Of a stretch of DNA of 64,000 nt, positions 56,769-64,000 are shown one piece after another. Position numbers and translations under genes: made by a program. The notes beneath the pieces are model-generated. The model saw nothing but the letters and a program-made list of their open reading frames with translations. It did not search any database and was not told the origin of the DNA. This DNA is from an uncultured Tidjanibacter sp. (GTDB lineage Bacteria > Bacteroidota > Bacteroidia > Bacteroidales > Rikenellaceae), in contig CANTVF010000007.1 in assembly GCA_947852905.1 (NCBI GenBank), forward strand, positions 1 to 64,000, given 5' to 3'. How positions within the stretch are numbered: the stretch's first letter is position 1; each line of letters starts with the position of its first letter.

Positions 56769-58259
56769 CTATTCCCCGACAGGCGACGCAATGTACCAAT
56801 GCGTAGAGTTACGACCTCCGGCACCCGACGAAGCTGTAACGCCGAGCACGGCATTACCGTCAGGCGCAACATATGTAATATACCCGGTAGGAATTGTTAT
56901 ACCGTATCGTTCATATACCCAGTCCGCGACGTCGCCCAAGTCTGTCCTCGTATTCAGATCGTAAACTTTACCGACAGATACGCCGAAAGTGCCCAACGTA
57001 ATAAACGCAATGCCGTCATCGGTCACGAATTTGCCCCCCGACTCACCGTAATCTCTGACGATGACGGTCGTTTCGGTTTCCGTATTGTAAAATGCCGCAT
57101 ATTCAGGTTCGTCCACTTCCTGTTCGGTAGCAGAGTCGAACTCCTGACGGTAACGGCCGGCTATCCAAGTTCCGGAAGGACTGATCTGCGTATTCCATGC
57201 CTGACATATTATACCGTTTACACAAGTATAGTCATACTCAGTACCGTCCATTCTTTGCCTTTTCACAGTACATACTTCCCGGACGTCTTCACCTACCCAG
57301 TGGGGTTTCGCTGTATTCTCTCCGTTGTTTTCCCAATACAACATTCCGAAGTCGTAATTCTCCCACGAAGTACCGTAAATAATGGAGCCGTTTGCCGAAA
57401 TGCCACGAGCTATCACACCGGTTCGAAACTCGGCGTCACGGAAATTCTTATCCGGGAACGGCAGTTCGACAGGATTCCCGTCAATCCACAGCAAGGGTCG
57501 ATAAAGCCCTCCGGCACTGGATTTTTTATCCATTGCAGCACCTACCCAATATTTACCGTCCGCCGATGTCCCCTCTATTTCCGGCAGGAACTGATATCCG
57601 GCCGGAGCTTCTGGAATTGTGACATCTCCAGTCAGATCTACGGCTATCTGTCCTCCGTTGAGTCCGTCATTAATGAATAACACCCCCTGATCGGAGATCG
57701 CCATTACTTGAGTCAGATTGTGCAACGACGAATGAAACGGACCAAACGATTTCTCCTCCCCTGTTTCGAGGTCGATGATTACCGGAGCACGCACATACAG
57801 ATCGTCCTCTCCTATAGTGGCCACATAACCTCCCACATAACGGCCGCTGGGAGACATTACGGCAAGCCCTTGCGAAAAAGCGCCTGTATAGCGGAACCGG
57901 GCGAGCATATTGTCTTTGGGAAGTTGAATAACGACGATCTCTTCGGAAGCCAGTCCGGCCGTGACGGAAATTATAGATTCCCGCTCGTTTTCCGTATCAT
58001 TGTCTTCGACCGTGACGGTAATGGTCCTACCGTCCTCGCTCTTGTCGGCATGCAGCCAAGAAGCACCGGGCGTGATTTCGTAAACCGACGGCGAAGCCTC
58101 GACTTCAATAACGAGCGGCGTATTTCCGGAGCCAAGAAAAGTACATGCTATCTGACTGAGATTCACGTACTGATACTCCTCGTTGTCGGTAGTACATCCT
58201 GTCAGAAACAATCCCGCTAAAAATAACGCGACCGCACCGTTCCATAAAATGTGTTTCAT
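56769..58259 (-). CDS. BACON-domain lipoprotein with propeller-like repeats (locus 2, first gene)
   Basis: A 496-residue lipoprotein (lipobox LTGC, Cys22), a paralogue of the protein at 36-1490. Shared segments include GSIIYGT-WE, ISPSG-WIAG, AFYNTET, VTDDGI and GYIT near the C terminus. It begins with one BACON domain (about residues 30-113) and then the repeated S-x-x-G-x-x-x-x-G blades. With the downstream multi-BACON gene it forms an operon of the same order as locus 1, but inverted. Function unknown. Confidence 0.85.
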   Translation of the reverse strand: MKHILWNGAVALFLAGLFLTGCTTDNEEYQYVNLSQIACTFLGSGNTPLVIEVEASPSVYEITPGASWLHADKSEDGRTITVTVEDNDTENERESIISVTAGLASEEIVVIQLPKDNMLARFRYTGAFSQGLAVMSPSGRYVGGYVATIGEDDLYVRAPVIIDLETGEEKSFGPFHSSLHNLTQVMAISDQGVLFINDGLNGGQIAVDLTGDVTIPEAPAGYQFLPEIEGTSADGKYWVGAAMDKKSSAGGLYRPLLWIDGNPVELPFPDKNFRDAEFRTGVIARGISANGSIIYGTSWENYDFGMLYWENNGENTAKPHWVGEDVREVCTVKRQRMDGTEYDYTCVNGIICQAWNTQISPSGTWIAGRYRQEFDSATEQEVDEPEYAAFYNTETETTVIVRDYGESGGKFVTDDGIAFITLGTFGVSVGKVYDLNTRTDLGDVADWVYERYGITIPTGYITYVAPDGNAVLGVTASSGAGGRNSTHWYIASPVGE

Positions 58260-58322
58260 AGGTAAATAGTTTTGTATTAGAAAGTGGATAAAGTATTAAA
58301 CTCCGCTTGCAAAGCGTTATAA

Positions 58323-58330
58323 CAAAAGTA
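58323..58330 (-). promoter_or_regulatory. -7 box of lipoprotein locus 2
   Basis: TACTTTTG on the minus strand, 64 bp before the ATG at 58259. No clear -33 element was found. Confidence 0.5.
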
Positions 58331-58513
58331 ACTACAAAACTCAGCCTAAATATTCCCCGACACATTTACACAGTTGTTTAATTTCGTTTTTTAAACAAAC
58401 ACAAAAAAACCAAATACTAAAAATATTAATACACCACTACAGCCGCAATTACCGTTTTATTATCAACTATCTATAAATATTCTTATCCAAAACATAAAAA
58501 ATACGAATAACGA

Positions 58514-58547
58514 AAAGGGAGAGAAATAATAATACTTCTCTCCCTTT
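58514..58547 (-). terminator. Terminator of the C1 peptidase gene
   Basis: A perfect 12-bp stem (58547-58536 with 58525-58514) with a 10-nt loop; the minus strand beyond is T-rich. Confidence 0.7.
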
Positions 58548-58591
58548 CTCATTAATAAGAGTCGATATCTCTTACGGCATAACTATACGGA

Positions 58592-59791
58592 CTATTTAAT
58601 GCCCAATTTCTTGCGAATATCTTTCGGTATGGAGTTCTTATTTACGAAAATATTCATCGTCTTGTAGGCAACGAACGGGTAGGAAGCGTAGAAATAGCCG
58701 TCGTAAATATTGTCGGTATTCCACGAGTTCTTGACCTTATAGAACTTGTTGCCTTTCTGATCCTTGAAAATACCGGTGATGAGCATGCCGTGGTCGTCGG
58801 TCGTTTCGTAGTTGTCGAACGCCTCCTGACGCATCTCCTGAGTTACGGTAACTTCCGCTATAGGCTCGGTAGCCTGAGCGATCATGGAACTGCGGGCATA
58901 TGACGACATGTTTTCCCACTTGGCCCATTCCGTTCCGGCCATGCTTTCGTCTACGGCATTCGGAATGATAGCGAAACCTTTGGAGTACTGGAAGCCGGGC
59001 TCGCTGACGTCGGCACCCCAGTTAACCGTATAGCCGTTGCTGAGAGCATTGTCCACCACAGCCATCATTTCGTCTATCGGAAGATTGTAGGAGTATCCCC
59101 AAGCCCAGTTATCGGGCACCTCGATAGCGAACTGTGTATAGAACGGGTGATGAGTGAACGAAGTGATCGACACGTAATCGTTCCAGTCGATACCGAGCGA
59201 TTCGGCGAACGACTGGGGAGTATACTCCTTACCGTTATAAGTGAACTTCTCGGGCATCGGGCCGAAATATGCGTCCAGAATACCGTTCAGACCGTCGATC
59301 CATGCGGTAGACAATTTGCCGTTTCCGTTTTTGAGAACGCCGTCCATGTAACCTTTCAGCACGGCTTCCAGTTCATAATGGCTGTGATTGTCGGTACCGT
59401 ACTGCAAACCGCTGTATACCTCTTCGGGAACGATGCCGTATTTTTCGATCATATTGAACACGTCGTGCGTAGCGCCACCCTGCGAGAACTCTATCTTGCC
59501 GTGCATACGGGCATATTTGATAGCCTTTTCGAGATAGGCGTTACGTGCGATCCACATTTCCGAAAGATCGTATTCGCCCTTACCCTCGCGGAGCAGTTCG
59601 CTTTCTATGAAGCCGATGCCTGCGAAACTCCAGCACGTGCCGCTGCGGAACTGGTCTTTAACCGGCGTTGCGGGCACATCGTAAACTACGGTAAATTCAT
59701 AAGGATTGGCAGGCTGCGCCGGTTTTTCGTCCTGCGCCGTCAGCGTAAACGCCATAACTACGGCCGACGCTGTCAAAAGAATCTTTTTCAT
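58592..59791 (-). CDS. C1-family aminopeptidase (PepC/bleomycin hydrolase type), secreted
   Basis: A 399-residue cysteine peptidase. A signal peptide (cleavage near residue 19) shows export, unlike cytoplasmic PepC. The catalytic triad is visible as C53 (in SGTCWSFAG), H334 (in DDHGML) and N355 (in KNSWNT), and the oxyanion Gln at DQF (residues 46-48). It trims peptides from the N terminus. It starts 43 bp after pepT on the same strand, and both lie after an OPT peptide transporter, so the three form a peptide-use cluster. Confidence 0.92.
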   Translation of the reverse strand: MKKILLTASAVVMAFTLTAQDEKPAQPANPYEFTVVYDVPATPVKDQFRSGTCWSFAGIGFIESELLREGKGEYDLSEMWIARNAYLEKAIKYARMHGKIEFSQGGATHDVFNMIEKYGIVPEEVYSGLQYGTDNHSHYELEAVLKGYMDGVLKNGNGKLSTAWIDGLNGILDAYFGPMPEKFTYNGKEYTPQSFAESLGIDWNDYVSITSFTHHPFYTQFAIEVPDNWAWGYSYNLPIDEMMAVVDNALSNGYTVNWGADVSEPGFQYSKGFAIIPNAVDESMAGTEWAKWENMSSYARSSMIAQATEPIAEVTVTQEMRQEAFDNYETTDDHGMLITGIFKDQKGNKFYKVKNSWNTDNIYDGYFYASYPFVAYKTMNIFVNKNSIPKDIRKKLGIK

Positions 59792-59834
59792 TTCGTTAAC
59801 TTAAAAAATTTTATGGTTGTATAAAATACGTTTT

Positions 59835-61052
59835 CTATTCGGCCCAAAGCCCTGCGAGATTGATTATCGTCTGCATGGCCTTTTTCATGGTATCCAGCGA
59901 CGCGTACTCATATTTACCGTGGAAATTCATGCCGCCGGTGAAAAGATTCGGACACGGCAGGCCCATATAAGAAAGACGCGAACCGTCCGTTCCGCCGCGT
60001 ATGGGCTTTATGAGCGGCTCGACACCGGCCATTCGCATTGCCTTTTCCGCTTTGCCTATCACCTCCGGATGCGGCTCTACCATCTCGCGCATGTTGTAAT
60101 ACTGGTCTTTCAGCGTAAGCGTTACGGTACCTTCGCCGTACTTGCGATTCAGGAAATCGGCGACCTCCTGTGCGAACTCTTTCTTGCGGATGAACTTCGC
60201 ACGGTCGTGGTCGCGTATTATATAGCTCGACTCGGCCTTCTCCACCCCGCCGCCTATTCCGACCAGATGATAGAAGCCTTCATAACCCTCGGTATGCTCC
60301 GGACGCTGGACGGGCGGGAGCATGGAGTTTATCTCGCAGACTACCTGAAGCGCGTTCAACATCTTGTCTTTGGCCGAGCCGGGATGTATGTTCTTGCCCT
60401 GCACCTCGAATTTGGCACCAGCAGCATTGAAATTCTCGTATTCGAGTTCACCCTCGAAACCGCCGTCCATAGTATAGCCGTATTTGGCTCCGAAACGCTT
60501 CACATCGAAATAGTCCACCCCGCGCCCTATCTCCTCGTCGGGAGTAAATCCGATCCTTATCTTTCCGTGCTTCACTTCAGGGTGCGACATGAGATATTCC
60601 GCAGCCGTCATTATCTCGGCCACACCGGCCTTGTCGTCGGCGCCGAGCAACGTAGTACCGTCGGTGGTTATGAGCGTATGCCCTTTGAAAAACGACAGTT
60701 CGGGGAAATCCGCCACCGTCATAGTAACCGAATCGTTAAGGCGTATATCGCCTCCGTCATAATTCTCGATTATCTGCGGCTTTACGTCCTTGCCGCTCAT
60801 GTCGGGACTCGTATCGACATGAGAAATGAATCCTATCACCGGCTTGTCCTCGTATCCGGGCGTAGCCGGTACGGTACCCATCACATATCCGTAAGAGTCC
60901 ATCTCTATATCGACCATTCCCAACGACTTCATCTCCTCGGCCAGATAAGAAAGCAGGACTTTCTGTTTATCGGTCGAAGGGAACGTCGTACTGTTCTCAT
61001 CGCTCTGGGTATCGAAGCCGACATACTTCAAAAACCTATCGAGTAATTCCAT
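59835..61052 (-). CDS. pepT: Peptidase T (tripeptide aminopeptidase)
   Basis: 405 residues from the ATG at 61052, matching the normal PepT length. An in-frame extension up to 61238 adds an Arg-rich tail without similarity and is not used. Zinc ligands and catalytic residues are seen in ISHVDTSPDM, LGADDKAGVAEI, PDEEIGRG and the later His/Asp sites, and the RGGTDGSRL motif is intact. It removes the first residue from tripeptides in the cytoplasm. OPT transporter gene upstream (gap 193 bp), C1 peptidase downstream. Confidence 0.95.
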   Translation of the reverse strand: MELLDRFLKYVGFDTQSDENSTTFPSTDKQKVLLSYLAEEMKSLGMVDIEMDSYGYVMGTVPATPGYEDKPVIGFISHVDTSPDMSGKDVKPQIIENYDGGDIRLNDSVTMTVADFPELSFFKGHTLITTDGTTLLGADDKAGVAEIMTAAEYLMSHPEVKHGKIRIGFTPDEEIGRGVDYFDVKRFGAKYGYTMDGGFEGELEYENFNAAGAKFEVQGKNIHPGSAKDKMLNALQVVCEINSMLPPVQRPEHTEGYEGFYHLVGIGGGVEKAESSYIIRDHDRAKFIRKKEFAQEVADFLNRKYGEGTVTLTLKDQYYNMREMVEPHPEVIGKAEKAMRMAGVEPLIKPIRGGTDGSRLSYMGLPCPNLFTGGMNFHGKYEYASLDTMKKAMQTIINLAGLWAE

Positions 61053-61245
61053 AACATTAATGTTTACGGAGTTCGGCAAAATTATTGTCATTTCAGTGAA
61101 AGCATTCCCACAGACGGTCTGCCGAACTCGTTCCGCCCCTTTCGGGACCGACCGTCTGCGAAAATCTCCCCTCCGCCATGCGGCGGACATATCTTGTATC
61201 GGTATACATACGGCATGGCCTACAGACAGCCGTCGCAACCCTCTT

Positions 61246-63222
61246 TTACATCAATTCCTTCTTGGCACGTTTGGAGTCCCAGATAACATATACTATCAAC
61301 GCGATATAAACGCACAGGCCGGTAACCTCCGCACCGGTCGTTCCGAGCCACCCGGTAGTCATCCAATCCACTTCGAGATATTTCAATATGGCGCTCACTA
61401 CGCCCATGAGGGCACCGCCGGCTATAAGACCGGAAGCGATCAGCGTTCCGCGATCCTTGCGTGCCTTATTGAGCGCATCGTCTTTGCTGCGCGTCGAGAC
61501 GAACCAGCTTATTATACCGCCGATGAGCAACGGAGTATTCAGATCAAGCGGTATGAACATACCCAGAGCGAAAGCCAGAGCCGGAACACCTATCATGGTC
61601 AGAATCAGTGCGAACACAGCTCCCGCGAAATAGAGTATCCACGGAGTGGCGCCGCCTTCCATCAAAGGACGTATGACGGCTGCCATGGCATTGGCCTGCG
61701 GAGCCACCAACTGGCTGTCGGGGCCGAAACCGTAAGTCTTGTTGAGAAGCATCATGACACCTGCGACGGTAGCCGCGGAAACGGCCGCCCCGAGGAATTT
61801 CCATTTCTCCTGTTTGGCCGGAGTAACGCCTATCCAGTAACCTATCTTGAGGTCGGTGATGAAGCCGCCGGCCATCGATAGAGCCGTACATACCACACCG
61901 CCTATTATCATCGCGGCGGTCATGCCGCTCGTACCGCTGAGACCTGCACTGACGAGAACGAGCGAAGTGAGTATGAGCGTCATGAGCGTCATACCCGAAA
62001 CGGGGTTGCTGCCGACTATGGCAATGGCGTTGGCAGCCACCGTCGTAAACAGGAACGATATGACGAATACGAGCAGTACGGCGAGAACGGTATGGAACCA
62101 GTTGTTCAGCACACCGAACTGGAAGAATATGAACATGGTGATAAGGACGGCTATCAATATCGAAAGTATCGTCTTCATAGTGATATCTTTCTGCGTCCTT
62201 TCGGCTTTCTCGACGCCTTTTTTGCCGGTAAGCTCCTTGACGGCGAGGCCGAGTGCCTGACGGATTATCTTGGAGGATTTGACGATACCTATGATACCGG
62301 CCATGGCTATACCGCCTATGCCGAGCGGCCGGCCGTAATGGAAGAACAGATCCTCAGGCGACATGGCGCCGACGGTAGCGGCTACTCCCTCTCCGACCGG
62401 AATCGTCATGCCCGGTGCGAAATAGTTTATCAGAGGAAGCAGAACGAACCATACGGTAAACGATCCGGCACAGATGAACGCCGCATATTTAAGGCCTATT
62501 ATATAACCCAGACCGAGCACTGCCGCCCCGGTATTGACCTTGAACACGACCTTGAACTGATCGGCTATCATCGTACCCCAATGGGCTATACGGGTTGATA
62601 TAGTATCAGCCCACAGGCCGAACGTACTGGCTATGAAATCGTACAGACCGCCCACGAGACCGCTGACGGCAAGCACTTTGGCCTGATTGCCTTTCTTCTC
62701 GCCGGACACGAGCACTTCGGTGGTCGCCGTTGCCTCCGGGAACGGAAGTTTGCCGTGCATGTCCTTGACGAAATATTTACGGAACGGAATTATGAGCAAT
62801 ATGCCGAGCAGTCCGCCGAGCAACGACGACAGGAACACCTGATAGAATTGTGCCTCCAGACCGAGAATATAAAGGGCCGGAAGTGTGAATATCGCTCCGG
62901 CCACGATAACGCCCGAACTGGCGCCTATGGACTGGATAATGGTGTTCTGCCCCAGCATGTTTTTCTTGCCGGTGATCGTACCTACGCCCACGGCTATAAT
63001 GGCGATAGGTATAGCCGCCTCGAAAACCTGCCCAACCTTCAGACCGAGATATGCGGCCGCGGCCGAGAAAATAACGGCCATGACTATACCCATAGTCACC
63101 GAATAGGCCGTCACCTCCTTCGGTTTGCTCGACGCGGGCATGATAGGTTTATACTCCTCCCCCGGCGCAAGTTCGCGGTAAGCGTTCTCCGGCAGAGAGT
63201 TGTTCTGTAAATTTTCCTCCAT
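61246..63222 (-). CDS. OPT-family oligopeptide transporter
   Basis: A 658-residue membrane transporter with about 15 or 16 helices of the OPT family. Recognisable segments are KPKEVTAYSVTMG near the N terminus, the GASSGVIVAGAIFTLPALYILG helix region, PFRKYFV-x-x-HGKLPFPEATATTEVL, and KIGYWIGVTPAKQEKWKFLG. It imports oligopeptides or peptide-like metal chelates using a cation gradient. The downstream pepT and C1 peptidase genes on the same strand suggest peptide supply as its role. Confidence 0.94.
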   Translation of the reverse strand: MEENLQNNSLPENAYRELAPGEEYKPIMPASSKPKEVTAYSVTMGIVMAVIFSAAAAYLGLKVGQVFEAAIPIAIIAVGVGTITGKKNMLGQNTIIQSIGASSGVIVAGAIFTLPALYILGLEAQFYQVFLSSLLGGLLGILLIIPFRKYFVKDMHGKLPFPEATATTEVLVSGEKKGNQAKVLAVSGLVGGLYDFIASTFGLWADTISTRIAHWGTMIADQFKVVFKVNTGAAVLGLGYIIGLKYAAFICAGSFTVWFVLLPLINYFAPGMTIPVGEGVAATVGAMSPEDLFFHYGRPLGIGGIAMAGIIGIVKSSKIIRQALGLAVKELTGKKGVEKAERTQKDITMKTILSILIAVLITMFIFFQFGVLNNWFHTVLAVLLVFVISFLFTTVAANAIAIVGSNPVSGMTLMTLILTSLVLVSAGLSGTSGMTAAMIIGGVVCTALSMAGGFITDLKIGYWIGVTPAKQEKWKFLGAAVSAATVAGVMMLLNKTYGFGPDSQLVAPQANAMAAVIRPLMEGGATPWILYFAGAVFALILTMIGVPALAFALGMFIPLDLNTPLLIGGIISWFVSTRSKDDALNKARKDRGTLIASGLIAGGALMGVVSAILKYLEVDWMTTGWLGTTGAEVTGLCVYIALIVYVIWDSKRAKKELM

Positions 63223-63284
63223 AAATAAGACTGTTATTTAGATTCAAAGATATTTCGCACGGACTACCGTTTCCCGAAACAGAG

Positions 63285-63292
63285 CAAATATA
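63285..63292 (-). promoter_or_regulatory. -7 box for the OPT transporter gene
   Basis: On the minus strand TATATTTG, 63 bp before the ATG at 63222. No clear -33 element. Confidence 0.55.
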
Positions 63293-63305
63293 GTTCTTTT
63301 TTCCT

Positions 63306-63313
63306 TACTTTTG
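63306..63313 (+). promoter_or_regulatory. -7 box for the glycerate kinase gene
   Basis: TACTTTTG, 45 bp before the ATG at 63358. It lies back to back with the OPT box, so the two genes share a divergent promoter region. Confidence 0.55.
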
Positions 63314-63357
63314 ATAACCGAAACGCAATACACCGACAAACAACCCGTTACCACGTT

Positions 63358-64000
63358 ATGAAAATAGTAGTCTGTCCGGACAAATTCAAAGGCTCGCTGT
63401 CGTCTGCGGAGGCCTCTGCGGCCATATCGCGAGGGATACGTTCCGCTATCGCAGCCCGCGACGGTCAAATGCCTGAAATACTTTCCGTTCCGATGGCCGA
63501 CGGCGGCGAAGGGACACTCTCCGCAATCATAGGCGATACAGGCCGAATAGTCGGCTTACAGGCCTACGACGCACTGATACGCGCCATAGAAGCGCATTAC
63601 GGAATAAAAAACGCGGACGGAACCGAAACAGCCGTCATAGAGTCGTCGGATACCATAGGCCTGTTCCGACTTTCGGAGCGTGAACGGAATCCGGAACTGA
63701 CCACATCTTACGGATTGGGCACCGTCGTCGCCGACGCCATTGCCCGTGGGTGTCGGCACATAATACTGACCGTCGGAGGCAGCGCCACGAGCGACTGCGG
63801 CGCCGGCATGCTCGCCGCTCTCGGCTATGTTTTCAAAGACACGGACGGAAACGTCATCGACACGCCGCGAGGAAAGGACACAATCCGCATAGCCGACATA
63901 ATCTTGCCGCCGACCGACTCTCCGGTACGGTCGTGCCGCTTCACTGTCTTATGCGACGTGGACAATCCCCTTTTGGGCACGGAAGGAGCCGCAGCCGTAT
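63358..64000 (+). CDS. Glycerate kinase (partial, cut by window end)
   Basis: The first 214 codons of a glycerate 2-kinase of the GlxK/GarK type; the rest is beyond the window. The start MKIVVCPDKFKGSLSSAEA is the family signature. PMADGGEGTL, the TTSYGLGTVVADA region and GGSATSDCGAGML are all present. It phosphorylates D-glycerate with ATP. It is divergent from the OPT gene. No defects are seen in the visible part. Confidence 0.93.
   Translation, partial: MKIVVCPDKFKGSLSSAEASAAISRGIRSAIAARDGQMPEILSVPMADGGEGTLSAIIGDTGRIVGLQAYDALIRAIEAHYGIKNADGTETAVIESSDTIGLFRLSERERNPELTTSYGLGTVVADAIARGCRHIILTVGGSATSDCGAGMLAALGYVFKDTDGNVIDTPRGKDTIRIADIILPPTDSPVRSCRFTVLCDVDNPLLGTEGAAAV

Larger units (their letters stand above)
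58260..58591. other. Intergenic region, 332 bp
   Basis: Very AT-rich. It holds the -7 box of lipoprotein locus 2 (58323-58330) and the terminator of the C1 peptidase gene (58514-58547). No gene seen. Confidence 0.65.

Noticed and set aside
1-64000. tRNA genes, rRNA genes, CRISPR arrays, prophage genes
   Set aside because: I looked for T-loop-like sequences, regular short repeats with spacers and phage genes in the intergenic parts and found none that hold up.

Overview
The window is chromosomal DNA from a member of the Bacteroidota, most likely the order Bacteroidales (an Alistipes/Rikenellaceae-like organism is my best guess, from gene content only). The reasons are the fused LpxC-FabZ protein, the BACON-domain lipoproteins, the MtaB, FloA/NfeD, RibBA and HtpG gene types, an almost complete lack of Shine-Dalgarno sites, and several matches to the Bacteroidota promoter pattern TTTG-N19/20-TAnnTTTG. 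No rRNA, tRNA, CRISPR array or intact insertion sequence was seen. Base composition is moderate and even, except for one clearly AT-rich island at 39.6-42.5 kb.

Layout. 0-5.4 kb: a pair of BACON lipoproteins, a Dph6-like ATP pyrophosphatase and another surface lipoprotein. 5.7-9.1 kb: a CPA1 cation/proton antiporter coupled to a SLOG-family protein, and a TonB-like protein. 9.4-16.9 kb: lipid A genes (lpxC-fabZ, lpxA), then the conserved rimP-nusA-infB operon. 17.0-19.8 kb: a split ThrE exporter, a membrane protein and ogt. 19.8-20.7 kb holds no recognisable gene. 20.7-25.4 kb, minus strand: metal ABC permease, LptF/G permease, ribBA, fmt. 25.7-32.6 kb, plus strand: mtaB, a sensor-like protein overlapping trkH, a coiled-coil/SPOR-like protein, nfeD and floA. 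33.1-39.5 kb: htpG with a sigma-54-like promoter, panB and a TrmH-family methyltransferase (both minus strand), and hppA. 39.5-42.6 kb: a restriction-modification island between 74-bp direct repeats that copy the 3' end of hppA. 42.7-55 kb: an outer-membrane barrel candidate; a minus-strand run dnaN, exonuclease, LysM protein, rex, ribF-like, ybgC; a thioredoxin lipoprotein; glmM and an M20 peptidase; and udp. 55.2-58.3 kb: a second copy of the BACON lipoprotein pair, inverted relative to the first. 58.6-63.2 kb: a peptide-use cluster (OPT transporter, PepT, C1 aminopeptidase). 63.4 kb to the end: a glycerate kinase cut by the window edge.

Most genes are housekeeping. The parts most worth a second look are the restriction-modification module inserted with a long duplication of the hppA terminator region, the duplicated two-gene BACON lipoprotein locus, the -24/-12 type promoter of htpG, two degenerate copies of an unidentified mobile-element-like sequence, and the coupling of a HAMP-only sensor to TrkH and of a SLOG protein to a cation antiporter. 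I did not find a clearly new multi-gene system that I could defend as such.
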